A DNA stretch of 47,911 bases from Lachnospiraceae bacterium (GTDB taxonomy: Bacteria > Bacillota > Clostridia > Lachnospirales > Lachnospiraceae), in assembly GCA_004556655.1 (NCBI GenBank), contig SFGF01000020.1, positions 1 through 47,911 of the forward strand, written 5' to 3'. Below are positions 1-8,930 of this stretch, in pieces. Made by a program: the position numbers and the translations under genes. Below the pieces are notes generated by a model. The model ran no database searches. It was not told the DNA's origin and worked only from the letters and a program-made list of their open reading frames with translations. The stretch's first letter is position 1; every line of letters starts with the position of its first letter.

Positions 1-1616
1 ATATTCATGATACCCACACGCGGATGTCCTCCTTCTTCCTTTATCTGCAAGTTCCATTTTTCTATATCAAACCCTACTCCATCATCTTCCACAATAATCA
101 GCAGCCTTTTTTCCTCCTGATCTGTTTTCATGAATGTTTTTATCTCCACATGGATATATCCTGCCTCACCCTTTGGCTCCAGTCCATGAATCATGGAATT
201 TTCCACCAGAGGCTCAACGCTGAGTCTGGGAATTTTGCATTTTTTCAAATCTTCAGATTCCCAGATAATATCATACTGTACCATATCTCGGAATCGCTGT
301 CCCTGCAGATATAGGTAAAATCCCACAATCTCCATTTCGTCCTCTAAAGGAATCTCAATCTCACCCTTCCGAAATATTTTTCCCTGCATCAGTCCGGAAA
401 AAGAAGTCACCATCCGATATAATTCCTCATCTTTATTCTTTTTCAATCGCATGCTGATCATAGAAAGCACATTGAACATAAAATGTGGATTCATCTGAGC
501 CTGTATATATTGAATTCTCGCCTCCCGGGCCAATATCTGATTTTCATACACTTCTCGGATCAACTGATCAATTCTCCTGGTCATTTCGTTAAAAGAATCA
601 CTGATTTCCTGAAACTCCCGAATCTTGTATTCTTCCAAACTGGTCTCAAAATCACCGGTTCCAAATTGTTTGATTCTTTGAGAAATATTCTCCAACGGTT
701 TTGTCATCCTTACTGAGAAAAAGAGTACTGCAGCCATAATGGCAATAAAAGATATCAGAAATATAAACCAACACATCAACAACATAGGTCTGATTAAAAG
801 ATACAGCTTATCCCCGGGTATTAAAATATAAGATGTTAAACCAAAACTGTGACTTTTCTTCCGATAAAAATACTTTTTACCTGCGCATTTGATTATTCCT
901 TCCCGTTCTTTCATCTGATCTGTGTCCAACCCGGAAAGTTGAAGTCCACTTACTTCTTTTCCCTGATTGTCTTTTAAAAGCCAATAATAGCTTTCGTATT
1001 TTTCAAGAGGACGAAAAATCCTGGTAAGACTATCCTTTTCAATGGCAGCTGCACAATAACCGATCACTTCCATATCATTATCATACAGGGCAAAACATAG
1101 ATCCATGAGACTTCCGTGCTGTCGATAATAAAAAATCTGATCCTGATCTTTGTAATCCTCCATACATTCCTCAAAATATCGATTCATAGACTGTTTTTCT
1201 GACATGGTTTCCGGGTAAAAATGAGTTCCGACATACTGCATATTTTTATTAAATACGTAGAAATCCCGAACTACCGTATAGGTCTCCGAAACCATATTCC
1301 TCTCTGAAAAAAGATTCACGCCTTGTTCCAACTGATAAAGAATATCATCTGAATCTTCGGTATTATTCTGGAAAAAATCCAACATCACATCGTTTTCTCT
1401 TAGATATGTCACGCTTTCTTCAAGAAACTGCAAACGACCTGCAAACTGCTCCTGAATACTTTCCATATAGAAATCCATATCTTCTTTTTCACGCTGCGAG
1501 GTCTCCCGAAATACTATAATTGTAAAAATAAATCCAAGAATACAGGTCACCGCTATATTGGAAATAATTATCATACGAAGCAGCTCAGAACAAAGTGTTT
1601 TTTCTCTTTTTTTCAT
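1..1616 (-). CDS. Sensor histidine kinase, YesM/LytS type (3' end cut by window edge)
   Basis: I translated this frame by hand. It is open from an ATG at 1616 to the left edge (about 538 codons). AAAGGA lies 6 nt upstream of the ATG. After a short basic N-terminus there is a membrane segment (about residues 15-36), a long extracytoplasmic sensor region, and a second membrane segment near residues 275-300. A HAMP-like linker follows, then the His_kinase motif QAQMNPHFMFN, whose histidine is the expected phosphoacceptor. The N box (VEPLVENSMIHGLEPKG) and a G-box start (VEDDGVGFD) are also present. In this family the kinase is usually paired with an AraC-type response regulator and often controls sugar uptake. 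The partner would lie beyond the left edge. The ligand cannot be told from sequence. Family call is firm. Confidence 0.9.
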   Translation of the reverse strand, partial: MKKREKTLCSELLRMIIISNIAVTCILGFIFTIIVFRETSQREKEDMDFYMESIQEQFAGRLQFLEESVTYLRENDVMLDFFQNNTEDSDDILYQLEQGVNLFSERNMVSETYTVVRDFYVFNKNMQYVGTHFYPETMSEKQSMNRYFEECMEDYKDQDQIFYYRQHGSLMDLCFALYDNDMEVIGYCAAAIEKDSLTRIFRPLEKYESYYWLLKDNQGKEVSGLQLSGLDTDQMKEREGIIKCAGKKYFYRKKSHSFGLTSYILIPGDKLYLLIRPMLLMCWFIFLISFIAIMAAVLFFSVRMTKPLENISQRIKQFGTGDFETSLEEYKIREFQEISDSFNEMTRRIDQLIREVYENQILAREARIQYIQAQMNPHFMFNVLSMISMRLKKNKDEELYRMVTSFSGLMQGKIFRKGEIEIPLEDEMEIVGFYLYLQGQRFRDMVQYDIIWESEDLKKCKIPRLSVEPLVENSMIHGLEPKGEAGYIHVEIKTFMKTDQEEKRLLIIVEDDGVGFDIEKWNLQIKEEGGHPRVGIMN

Positions 1617-1783
1617 GGACTGTCCTTTCCTAAATCTTCGGAAAAATGATTCATAGCTTATTACTTAATAAACATAACGTATATTTAATTTTTTATTATA
1701 AATAATTTTACATTCAATGTCCATTGACAACGTTTGTGCTTTTATTGTGATATATTTACCTTTTGTAATTTCTCACACACGTC

Positions 1784-1817
1784 AAAAAAACCTGCAGAGC
1801 ATCCAAGCCCCGCAGGT
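1784..1817 (-). terminator. Rho-independent terminator of fucI
   Basis: Read on the minus strand, the stem ACCTGC/GCAGGT encloses a 16-nt loop and is followed directly by a run of seven T. It starts 28 bp after the fucI stop codon. It separates fucI from the sensor kinase gene. Confidence 0.8.
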
Positions 1818-1844
1818 CCTTTTATTATTCATTAATTTAAATTC

Positions 1845-3641
1845 TTATTTGAACTGTGGTCCATAAGTTTTGCAAGCTCTGAAGTCTGCACCTTCTTTGT
1901 CCATTCCGAATGCATTCCATGCGGATGGTCTGAAGATTTTCTCTTCCGGAACATTGTGCATGCAAACCGGAATTCTCAGCATAGAGCACATAGTGATCAG
2001 ATCTGCACCGATATGTCCATAAGAGATTGCTCCGTGGTTTGCTCCCCAGTTGTTCATTACATCATAAGCTGTCTTGAACGGGCCTTCTTTACCATCACAT
2101 CTTGGAGCGAACCATGTACATGGCCATGTATAGTCAGTACGTTTCCACAGTTTGTCAGAAACTTCTTCCGGCAGAGCTACTGTCCAACCTTCTGCGATCT
2201 GCAGAACCGGTCCCAGTCCTTTTACAAGATTCAGACGAATCATAGTTGCAGGCATCTCTGCTTTTGTTTCAAATCTGGAAGAGAATCCGCCGCCACGGAA
2301 GTATCCCAGGTCTGCATAATTCCATGTGGTATTTGCCATGATTGCATCCTGATCTTCTTTTGTTACTTCATACCACGGTTTCATCACTGCGTTGCCATCA
2401 GCATCTTTTGCTTCTGCATTTGCATCCAGACAGCAAGCACCTGAGTTGATCAGATGGATAAATCCGCCTGCATCTTTCGCTACACCTTCCAGATCATATC
2501 CGGTAGCTTTCTTAACTGCTTCCGGGCTCCAGTAGGTACGAACATCAGCAAACATCTGCGCACGGTTGGTAAGAAGTTTCATGAACAGCATACCCATACC
2601 GTTCAGAACGTCATTCTCTGTTGCAAGTACGTATGGCTCTCTTGCTCCGTTCCAGTCAAAGGAAGTATTCAGCATAGCCTCCGGGAAGTCACAGTTCGGA
2701 TAGAAGTCTGTCCACTGTCTCTGTCCCTGGAATCCTGCTGCGATTGCGTTGTGACCAACTTTTTCTTCTTCGCAGCCTTCCGGCAGATTTTCGTTACCAT
2801 TCATCAGATCTTTGATGATACACATCATTTTAACTACGAATTCCCAGTCAGCATCTTTCTGCTCACGAGTCTTCTGCAGTTCTTCCGGATTCTTATCAAA
2901 TCCTTCAATACATTTTTCTTTTGCCCATGCAAGAGCTTTTTCATATTCTGCATGATCATAAATACCTTCTGTCATACGACGAATGATTTCTACCTCGTCA
3001 ACAGACTCTACACGCATTCCCAAATATTCTTCGAAGAAAGAAGGATCAATGATGGATCCGCCAATACCCATACAGATGGAACCAATCTGCAGATAGGATT
3101 TTCCTCTCATAGTTGCACAAGCAACAGCTGCACGTCCAAATCTCAGCAGTTTTTCTTCAACGTCAGCCGGGATAGAAGTATCATCTGCATCCTGAACATC
3201 ATGTCCATAGATACCAAATGCCGGAAGACCTTTCTGAGCATGTGTAGCAAGTACAGATGCCAGATATACAGCACCAGGTCTTTCTGTTCCGTTGAATCCC
3301 CAAACAGCTTTGATGGTATTTGGATCCATATCCATAGTCTCAGCTCCGTAGCACCAGCATGGAGTAACAGTCAGTGTAATATCAACGCCTTCTTTTTTGA
3401 ATTTTGCAGCACATGCAGCAGCCTCTGCTACACGTCCGATTGTTGTATCAGCGATTACAACCTTAACCGGTTCACCGTTGCTATATCTCAGATTTTCTGT
3501 GAACAATTTAGCAGCGGATTTTGCCATATTCATGGTCTGCTCTTCCAGAGATTCACGAACTTTCAGAACACCACGACGTCCGTCAATTGTTGGTCTGATA
3601 CCAATTACAGGGTAATCGCCAATTAATCTGCTTTTTGCCAT
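1845..3641 (-). CDS. fucI: L-fucose isomerase
   Basis: The protein has 598 aa, the usual length of FucI (about 590). It converts L-fucose to L-fuculose (D-arabinose to D-ribulose is a common side activity) as a cytoplasmic Mn-dependent hexamer. It opens with the family-typical IGIRPTIDGRRGVLKVRESL and carries the GFNGTERPGAVYL segment of the N-terminal domains. The start is supported by GGGAGG 9 nt before the ATG. It is monocistronic: a terminator follows and a divergent AraC regulator lies 218 bp upstream. It supplies the deoxysugar route that feeds the aldolase and propanediol microcompartment 18 kb away. No fuculokinase, mutarotase or fucose permease is seen in the window, so those steps must be encoded elsewhere. 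Confidence 0.93.
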   Translation of the reverse strand: MAKSRLIGDYPVIGIRPTIDGRRGVLKVRESLEEQTMNMAKSAAKLFTENLRYSNGEPVKVVIADTTIGRVAEAAACAAKFKKEGVDITLTVTPCWCYGAETMDMDPNTIKAVWGFNGTERPGAVYLASVLATHAQKGLPAFGIYGHDVQDADDTSIPADVEEKLLRFGRAAVACATMRGKSYLQIGSICMGIGGSIIDPSFFEEYLGMRVESVDEVEIIRRMTEGIYDHAEYEKALAWAKEKCIEGFDKNPEELQKTREQKDADWEFVVKMMCIIKDLMNGNENLPEGCEEEKVGHNAIAAGFQGQRQWTDFYPNCDFPEAMLNTSFDWNGAREPYVLATENDVLNGMGMLFMKLLTNRAQMFADVRTYWSPEAVKKATGYDLEGVAKDAGGFIHLINSGACCLDANAEAKDADGNAVMKPWYEVTKEDQDAIMANTTWNYADLGYFRGGGFSSRFETKAEMPATMIRLNLVKGLGPVLQIAEGWTVALPEEVSDKLWKRTDYTWPCTWFAPRCDGKEGPFKTAYDVMNNWGANHGAISYGHIGADLITMCSMLRIPVCMHNVPEEKIFRPSAWNAFGMDKEGADFRACKTYGPQFK

Positions 3642-3679
3642 AATACAAGACCTCCCAAATAAAATTATTTTCTGTTTTT

Positions 3680-3738
3680 AACGGCGAATCTGTCATTGTT
3701 CTTTCACGAAACAGTAACTTTTCATCTTCTTCGCCGTT
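3680..3738 (-). promoter_or_regulatory. Inverted repeat in the fucI leader
   Basis: The 9-bp arms AACGGCGAA (3680-3688) and TTCGCCGTT (3730-3738) are perfect inverted repeats separated by 41 nt, within the likely 5' untranslated region of fucI. A TATAAT-like -10 for fucI lies at 3750-3755, with no good -35, as expected for an activator-dependent promoter. The element could be a folded leader or a looped operator. Its role is unknown. Confidence 0.4.
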
Positions 3739-3758
3739 TTCTGATGTAAATTATACTC

Positions 3759-3788
3759 TTGTTTCATCCCTTATTCTCGTGTTATAAT
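3759..3788 (+). promoter_or_regulatory. Putative promoter of the AraC-type regulator
   Basis: TTGTTT (3759-3764) and TATAAT (3783-3788) are 18 bp apart, upstream of the plus-strand regulator. It overlaps the opposing fucI promoter region, so the two genes probably share control elements. Confidence 0.45.
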
Positions 3789-3859
3789 AGCCAAAAATAA
3801 AACAATATTCACCTTTTTAGTATTTTCGTCAATTATCCTAAAATTGGAGGGACTATTTT

Positions 3860-4708
3860 ATGCAATATTACAATTTCAGTGAAAATAAACAGCGGGGAAC
3901 CTTCGATTTTCCTTTTGAATTCTATCATGTTACCAGTACTCATTCCCGCTATGTTATGTCCTATCACTGGCATGTGGAATATGAAATCATCCGAGTACTG
4001 GAAGGCTCACTCCACATGACTATGGATGAAAAAGAATTCACAGCAAATACAGGTGATATCGTATTTGTCAACAGTGGTGTACTTCATTCCGGCGAACCTT
4101 CTGACTGTGTTTATCAGTGCATTGTATTTGATATGAATACATTCATCAAACACAATCCACGCTGTCAGACCTATATACAAAAGATCATCAACCACTCCGC
4201 ATTTATTTACCACCATTTTACCCCTAAAAATGAGAAGATTCACCAGATTATCTGGAATATATTTGAATCTATGGAAAATGAAAAAGAAGGTTTTGAGATG
4301 GTTGTTTTTGGAGAATTATATCACTTTTTTGGTGTGGTTTTCGGAGAACATCTTTATTTTTCAGATGCGCCCCAGAATCGACGGGATTACAGAAAAATCA
4401 TGCAGCTGAAAAATGTTCTGGATTTTATGGAGGCAAACTACTCCTCTCCTCTGACATTGGAGCAGCTTTCTGCCTCTGTGCATATGTCTCCCAAGTATTT
4501 CTGCAGATTTTTCTGCAACATGACCCACCGTACACCAATTGACTATCTGAATTACCACAGAATTGAACACGCCAGTTTTCAACTTGCCACCACAGATGCT
4601 TCCGTTACTGAGGTTGCCTACAACTGCGGTTTCAATGATTTGAGCTATTTCATTAAAACTTATAAAAAGTATAAAGGCTGCACGCCGGGGAAAGCAAAGA
4701 TGCGGTGA
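3860..4708 (+). CDS. AraC-family transcriptional regulator (cupin sensor)
   Basis: The protein has 282 aa. The N-terminal half is a cupin-type ligand domain, with MSYHWHVEYEIIRVLEGSLHM near residues 33-53 and a GDIVFVNSGVLHSGEP turn near 66-81. The C-terminal ~100 residues form the double helix-turn-helix, with EQLSASVHMSPKYFCRFF and VTEVAYNCGFNDLSYFIKTYKKYKG, ending close to the stop as in typical AraC proteins. GGAGG lies about 9 nt before the ATG. It is divergent from fucI, so the likely job is activation of fucI by a sugar signal (inference). The effector is unknown. Confidence 0.9.
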   Translation: MQYYNFSENKQRGTFDFPFEFYHVTSTHSRYVMSYHWHVEYEIIRVLEGSLHMTMDEKEFTANTGDIVFVNSGVLHSGEPSDCVYQCIVFDMNTFIKHNPRCQTYIQKIINHSAFIYHHFTPKNEKIHQIIWNIFESMENEKEGFEMVVFGELYHFFGVVFGEHLYFSDAPQNRRDYRKIMQLKNVLDFMEANYSSPLTLEQLSASVHMSPKYFCRFFCNMTHRTPIDYLNYHRIEHASFQLATTDASVTEVAYNCGFNDLSYFIKTYKKYKGCTPGKAKMR

Positions 4709-4722
4709 TTTTTAGCACTTAC

Positions 4723-5526
4723 TTATCCTAACCGGTACATCGTCGCTCTGTCACCAAGATAAATTTCTGTTCCGGCAGACAACTCCACCATTTCTTCTGC
4801 AGGTAGTCTTTTATCATCGGATGCCCGATAGGTGCCGCTCATGGAGTAGTCCGTAACAAGATACATGTTGTCCCATTTTCTGTATGTGATGGAACAATGT
4901 TTTGCTTCGATTCTATTTCCCATTATGATATGATTGCAGACACCTCCGTCCTGTCCCAGAATCAGTGTCTGAGCATCCTGTATCACCGTAACTCTTGAAA
5001 CTTCAGGACCTGCAATACAAAGGATCTGTCCTCTGCCTGTATTCTGCCCTGACATAGAATAGCCCTGCCATTGATTCTGGTTATATCCTGTCTGCTGATA
5101 TCCGCCTGTATACTGGGGATTGCCATACATCGTATCATAACCGTATGTGCTGTTATAAGCGGGTGCAATCTGATTCACTGCATGTATCATTAGATAATAT
5201 GCATAGTACTGTGCTAAAGAGCAGGTAATAATACTCAATAGTGACCACAGTAAAAAGGAGTTTCCGTTTTCCTGGATCCGAACTCCATATCTCTGCGCAT
5301 TCTCCTGAAGACGATTTCCCTGTTTGTACACCCAATAATAGAAATAAATGCTGCAGGTGACCAGTCCCAATAATAACACTACAATATAGTTTGGCATATC
5401 ATGTCCATCACCCTCGCAGATACAATTCACATCTTTATTCCATACATACCAAAAATAAATGCCGTAAAAACCACAGGTAATCAGATTCAATAGTAAAAAC
5501 ACCCAAAAATTTCTCTGTTTAATCAC
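4723..5526 (-). CDS. DUF4234-FHA membrane protein
   Basis: The protein has 267 aa. The first ~115 residues match the DUF4234 style: three or four hydrophobic segments with repeated LITCGFYGIYFWYVW / LVTCSIYFYYWVYKQGNRL motifs. A Tyr/Gly/Gln/Asn-rich linker follows (about 120-160). The C-terminal ~100 residues are a forkhead-associated domain, with LILGQDGGVCNHIIM and the CSITYRKWDNMYLVTDYSMSG core that would bind phosphothreonine. The start is GTG, supported by AGGAG about 9 nt upstream; the only nearby ATG is followed by a stop after two codons. It converges on the AraC gene with a 14-bp gap. It is probably a membrane scaffold reading Ser/Thr kinase signals. Partners are unknown. Confidence 0.75.
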   Translation of the reverse strand: MIKQRNFWVFLLLNLITCGFYGIYFWYVWNKDVNCICEGDGHDMPNYIVVLLLGLVTCSIYFYYWVYKQGNRLQENAQRYGVRIQENGNSFLLWSLLSIITCSLAQYYAYYLMIHAVNQIAPAYNSTYGYDTMYGNPQYTGGYQQTGYNQNQWQGYSMSGQNTGRGQILCIAGPEVSRVTVIQDAQTLILGQDGGVCNHIIMGNRIEAKHCSITYRKWDNMYLVTDYSMSGTYRASDDKRLPAEEMVELSAGTEIYLGDRATMYRLG

Positions 5527-5562
5527 TTACTTCATCTCCTATTTTCAAAAGTTATTTATTTC

Positions 5563-5590
5563 AGTATGACAGAATTATCTGCTTTGTCAA
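5563..5590 (-). promoter_or_regulatory. Promoter of the DUF4234-FHA gene
   Basis: On the minus strand TTGACA (5590-5585) and CATACT (5568-5563) are separated by 16 bp, about 37 bp before the GTG start. The -35 is consensus and the -10 is weaker. Confidence 0.55.
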
Positions 5591-5611
5591 GAAACTTTCT
5601 TTGTTATATGC

Positions 5612-5653
5612 AAGAAGCCGATGGAATTGTTTTCTTTATTCCATCGGCTTCTT
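5612..5653 (-). terminator. Hairpin terminator at the end of the pdu operon
   Basis: The 16-bp arms AAGAAGCCGATGGAAT (5612-5627) and its exact complement (5638-5653) enclose a 10-nt loop, starting 26 bp after the pduO stop. The U tract is poor (CTTCTT within the stem), so it may act partly as an mRNA 3' stabiliser. It is the only strong hairpin seen at the end of the long unit. Confidence 0.7.
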
Positions 5654-5679
5654 ATCTTGAATCTCTCATACATATTAAG

Positions 5680-6741
5680 TTATAATTTCAGAATATCTTC
5701 CAACACAGACAGTCCGTATTCGGCCAGACTGTGATCTTCTTCCCCGGTACCTCCGGAAATTCCCAGACCACCGATGATTGCTCCATTGTGTACCAATGGA
5801 ACACCACCTCCGAAGATCACGATTTTACCGCCTTCCAGTTTGTCCAGTCCATAGAATGTCTGACCCGGCTGAGCAAGTTTTGAAAGCTCCATGGTAGACA
5901 TCTTAACTGCAACAGATGTATACGCTTTTCGCACAGCCACATCAAAACTAACAAGAAAAGCTCCATCCATGACATGAACTGCGATGGGATTTCCATCCGG
6001 ACTGCAGACAGCAATCACTGCCTTTTTTCCTCTGCGTTCTGCCTCTTCTTCGATTTTATCAATCAACTTTTTGGATGTTTCCAGAGTCATCCGTCCCTGC
6101 CCCATGCGCAGCAGCACTTGCTGTATCAGAGTTTCTTCTGTCTGATTTGCTTTCATGACACCGTTCTCCTTTATCGTCCTGACATCGTCATTACAAACCA
6201 CTGCACGCTGTTCCTGTTTTGTCACATCTGTGTTTTCTGTCAATTTAGCATCATAATACCTTGCCAGAACATATAAATAATCTGCCAGACGATTCATATA
6301 ACGTTTTGCACCGATATCACTTCCAAACTTGATGCTCACCTGCGAAAGACATCTTTCCGCACGGCGCGCTACTGTTCTGGTCACATCAATCTGCGCTGAC
6401 ACTGAATTTTCTCCCGGCAATATAAATTGCTTCGGACGATCAAAAAGCGCCTCCAAACGATCGATTTCTTTTTCCAGTTTTTCAACGTCTCCATCTTTCA
6501 GCTTATATTTCATATTATAGGAATCCGCAATTCCTGCCATGACAGTCATTAGTGTATGCTGAATTTCTTCCAGAAAAGAAATAATCTGCTCATCCTGAAT
6601 TTTTGTTTTTATCAATCCAATATGGCTGGTCAGTTCATCGATCGTACCCATAACTTCCACCCTGTCATCGGATTTCGCTATATTTTTTGTGTGAACCAGG
6701 TTGGTTGTACCTGCATCACCGGTCTTTGTATAAATCTTCAT
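5680..6741 (-). CDS. pduO: PduO-type ATP:cob(I)alamin adenosyltransferase with HbpS/GlcG-like C-terminal domain
   Basis: The protein has 353 aa, the two-domain layout of Salmonella PduO. Residues 1-185 are the adenosyltransferase: the N-terminal MKIYTKTGDAGTTNL ATP-binding loop and the FILPGENSVSAQIDVTRTVAR / RRAER helix. After a linker, residues about 193-353 are a GlcG/HbpS domain, with IFGGGVPLVHNGAIIGGLG and SGGTGEEDHSLAEYGL near the end. It makes adenosylcobalamin for PduCDE. The start overlaps the pduH stop in an ATGA, so the two are translationally coupled. It is the last gene of the long unit. Assignment is firm; the role of the C-terminal domain is less certain. Confidence 0.92.
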   Translation of the reverse strand: MKIYTKTGDAGTTNLVHTKNIAKSDDRVEVMGTIDELTSHIGLIKTKIQDEQIISFLEEIQHTLMTVMAGIADSYNMKYKLKDGDVEKLEKEIDRLEALFDRPKQFILPGENSVSAQIDVTRTVARRAERCLSQVSIKFGSDIGAKRYMNRLADYLYVLARYYDAKLTENTDVTKQEQRAVVCNDDVRTIKENGVMKANQTEETLIQQVLLRMGQGRMTLETSKKLIDKIEEEAERRGKKAVIAVCSPDGNPIAVHVMDGAFLVSFDVAVRKAYTSVAVKMSTMELSKLAQPGQTFYGLDKLEGGKIVIFGGGVPLVHNGAIIGGLGISGGTGEEDHSLAEYGLSVLEDILKL

Positions 6742-7088
6742 ACCTGTTCATCTCCGAACACTTTTTTAAATGGCATTTTCTTGATTGCTCTGGCACTGTT
6801 TGCTCCAAGATTCCGGCACTGCCAGAAACGCGGTGCATTCAGTTCAAAAACATTATGCCCCAAGGATAATCGACGCATCTGCATAGCCACTCTTCTTCCT
6901 GCTACACCGACACCGGATCCCAGCATCGATTCATTGGCTGCAGAATATGCCAGCTGATCCAACTCATCCTCTATTTCCCGAATCTGATAAAGAACTCCCT
7001 CTTCTTCAATTCCTGCACAGATTTCTCTCAGATAATCCGCATCCGGATGATTCACATAAATGAATATGGCTGGTTTATTTATTACCAT
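6738..7088 (-). CDS. pduH: Diol dehydratase reactivase small subunit (PduH/DdrB)
   Basis: The protein has 116 aa, matching the ~120 aa small subunit of diol dehydratase reactivase. It has the conserved GVGVAGRRVAMQMRRL segment and an N-terminal IFIYVNHPDADYLREICAGI strand-helix that resembles the medium-subunit fold of the dehydratase (swapping of subunits is the known mechanism). GAGG lies 6 nt before the ATG. It follows pduG by 2 bp and overlaps pduO by 4 bp. Confidence 0.88.
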   Translation of the reverse strand: MVINKPAIFIYVNHPDADYLREICAGIEEEGVLYQIREIEDELDQLAYSAANESMLGSGVGVAGRRVAMQMRRLSLGHNVFELNAPRFWQCRNLGANSARAIKKMPFKKVFGDEQV

Positions 7089-7090
7089 AA

Positions 7091-8914
7091 TTATCCTCTT
7101 CTTTCTGTGCCAAGATACGATAGCAAGAGTCCTGTAGCAACTGCATTTCTCGGTCCTTCCGTACCTCGGATATTACCGCGTCCACAAACAATCCGATATT
7201 CTGCAAAGGCTTCCGTAAGCATCTCAGGAATCTCAAAATCTTCTGCCGATCCACCTACCAAAACAACATTCGGTATTTTTTTCAGGTCATGTTCCGGTGC
7301 AACTGTTTTCAGTGCCCGTACAGCATTGGTGACAAATACTTTCCTTTTCGCTTCTCTTCGGACTTCCAGAATCTTTTCCATCGGAATATCCTCTTCAACT
7401 TTCAAAAGTTCACCTGGTGCCAGAAGCACCACATGTCCGTAATACCTTGGATCAATGGAGTCTTCAAAAAATTCCATCGCACCGTTTTCCAGCCTCATGT
7501 GAAAGAGACTTTCTACTTTTGCCATAGGGTATTTCTTTATCTGTTCCGCAGTCACCCGACTTTTCAGTCCCAGTTCTGTCTGTATCAGCATAGATACCAA
7601 CTCGCCGGCTCCAGCCTGATGAGTCGTTTTCACTGTTCCATCTGCGTTCAGAATCGCTGCATCAGTAGAGCCACCTCCCATATCAAGGATTGCGATAGGC
7701 AGCTGCGTTCCCGGCGTCGTCAGTGCTCCCAGCGATGCCATTACCGCCTCCACTCCGGCTACTTTCGCCTGTACATGCAGTTCATCCTCCAGCTTTTCGG
7801 CAATCTGCAGCATCGGCAGATGATGAGTTTTCACCATTGCGGCAATCCCTACCGCTTTCTCCATACAGGTTTCTCCTGCCAGAGAACCTGATATTACCAC
7901 AGGCGCAAGCGTATCAACAGCCAGAATATCTGTGATACGAATATTTTTCTCGTTTTCTTTTGATACTTCAGACATATCCTCACGTATGGAAGAAAGCATA
8001 TTTCCCACATTCGTATCCGGCTGTCCCTGAATATCAGTTATCGCACCGGCTTCCTGCAAAGCCTGCATGATTTTTTCTGCACCTGCATCAATGCTGATGT
8101 TTTTAATTACTTCTCCATGAATATAAATCTCACCGGCCGGAAGTATCTGCTCATGAATATTACCATGAGGTGTTTTTATCACCACCGCACTTCTTTTTCC
8201 AATAAGACTCTTTGCTATGGGAGTAACCATCCTTGTCTCTTCCGGAGTCAGCTTCAAAAGTGTAGCTATGCCATAGGGATTAGAAAGCATTCTCACCGTA
8301 GTTCCCGGAAGTGCCACTTCAATCGCTGCCTGTTTTCCTTCCGGTACTTTATCAATATGCCGAACTTCATCCACAACAGGAATCTTTTGATGCAGACGGT
8401 TTTCCACCAGTACTGCCTCATCAGCCTGAAGAATCAATCCTTTGATCTGCAGTCGGGGCATATATTCATTTAGTTTCGCGGCCACTTCCTCATACGGATA
8501 TTTTCCGGATGCCACTACGATGTACTCTTTTCTTAGCTCAGCCACTGCCAGATGTTCGATAAAAATCAATTCTCCTGCAGCCTGTCCGGCTCCCGCCGGA
8601 GTGGACGGATTATGTCCGATCATAGAAGATTCCGTAATGACAGTCTCCGTAATGGTTTCCATTGCAGTATCGCCGATTACAGGTGCTGCCTCATTCAGTC
8701 TGATATAATTCAGTTCTGTTATTGACCGGCCAATTTTTTCCATAGCCTCAAGAAGCGCTGCCTTCACACCCATCACATTGGGAACGGTTCCTTTCGTTCC
8801 TGTTGTCATTCGGGACGCAGAGGAAAGAAAATGAAATTCTCCATTCTCTTCCACACTTCCGATACACACTTCAGTTGTAGAATTCCCAATATCAACACCC
8901 GCAACTAATTTCAA
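7091..8914 (-). CDS. pduG: Diol dehydratase reactivase large subunit (PduG/DdrA)
   Basis: The protein has 607 aa, the normal length for PduG/DdrA. It is an actin/Hsp70-like ATPase that releases damaged cobalamin from PduCDE. Visible ATPase signatures are VAGVDIGNSTTEVCIG at the N-terminus, LDMGGGSTDAAIL (about 425) and VVLVGGSAEDFEIP near the C-terminus. The start appears to be TTG, with AGAGG 9 nt upstream; no better in-frame start precedes it and the MKLVAGVDIGN N-terminus aligns with the family. It lies 16 bp after pduE. It implies that active B12-dependent dehydratase is maintained in this organism. Confidence 0.94.
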   Translation of the reverse strand: MKLVAGVDIGNSTTEVCIGSVEENGEFHFLSSASRMTTGTKGTVPNVMGVKAALLEAMEKIGRSITELNYIRLNEAAPVIGDTAMETITETVITESSMIGHNPSTPAGAGQAAGELIFIEHLAVAELRKEYIVVASGKYPYEEVAAKLNEYMPRLQIKGLILQADEAVLVENRLHQKIPVVDEVRHIDKVPEGKQAAIEVALPGTTVRMLSNPYGIATLLKLTPEETRMVTPIAKSLIGKRSAVVIKTPHGNIHEQILPAGEIYIHGEVIKNISIDAGAEKIMQALQEAGAITDIQGQPDTNVGNMLSSIREDMSEVSKENEKNIRITDILAVDTLAPVVISGSLAGETCMEKAVGIAAMVKTHHLPMLQIAEKLEDELHVQAKVAGVEAVMASLGALTTPGTQLPIAILDMGGGSTDAAILNADGTVKTTHQAGAGELVSMLIQTELGLKSRVTAEQIKKYPMAKVESLFHMRLENGAMEFFEDSIDPRYYGHVVLLAPGELLKVEEDIPMEKILEVRREAKRKVFVTNAVRALKTVAPEHDLKKIPNVVLVGGSAEDFEIPEMLTEAFAEYRIVCGRGNIRGTEGPRNAVATGLLLSYLGTERRG

Positions 8915-8930
8915 CTTTCGCTACCTCTTT

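Noticed and set aside
2454..3626. Long plus-strand open frame (390 codons) opposite fucI
   Set aside because: It is the antisense shadow of fucI; composition is Cys/Phe/Ser-rich, there is no ribosome site and no recognisable domain. The same applies to the other long antisense frames over pdu, coa and ara genes.
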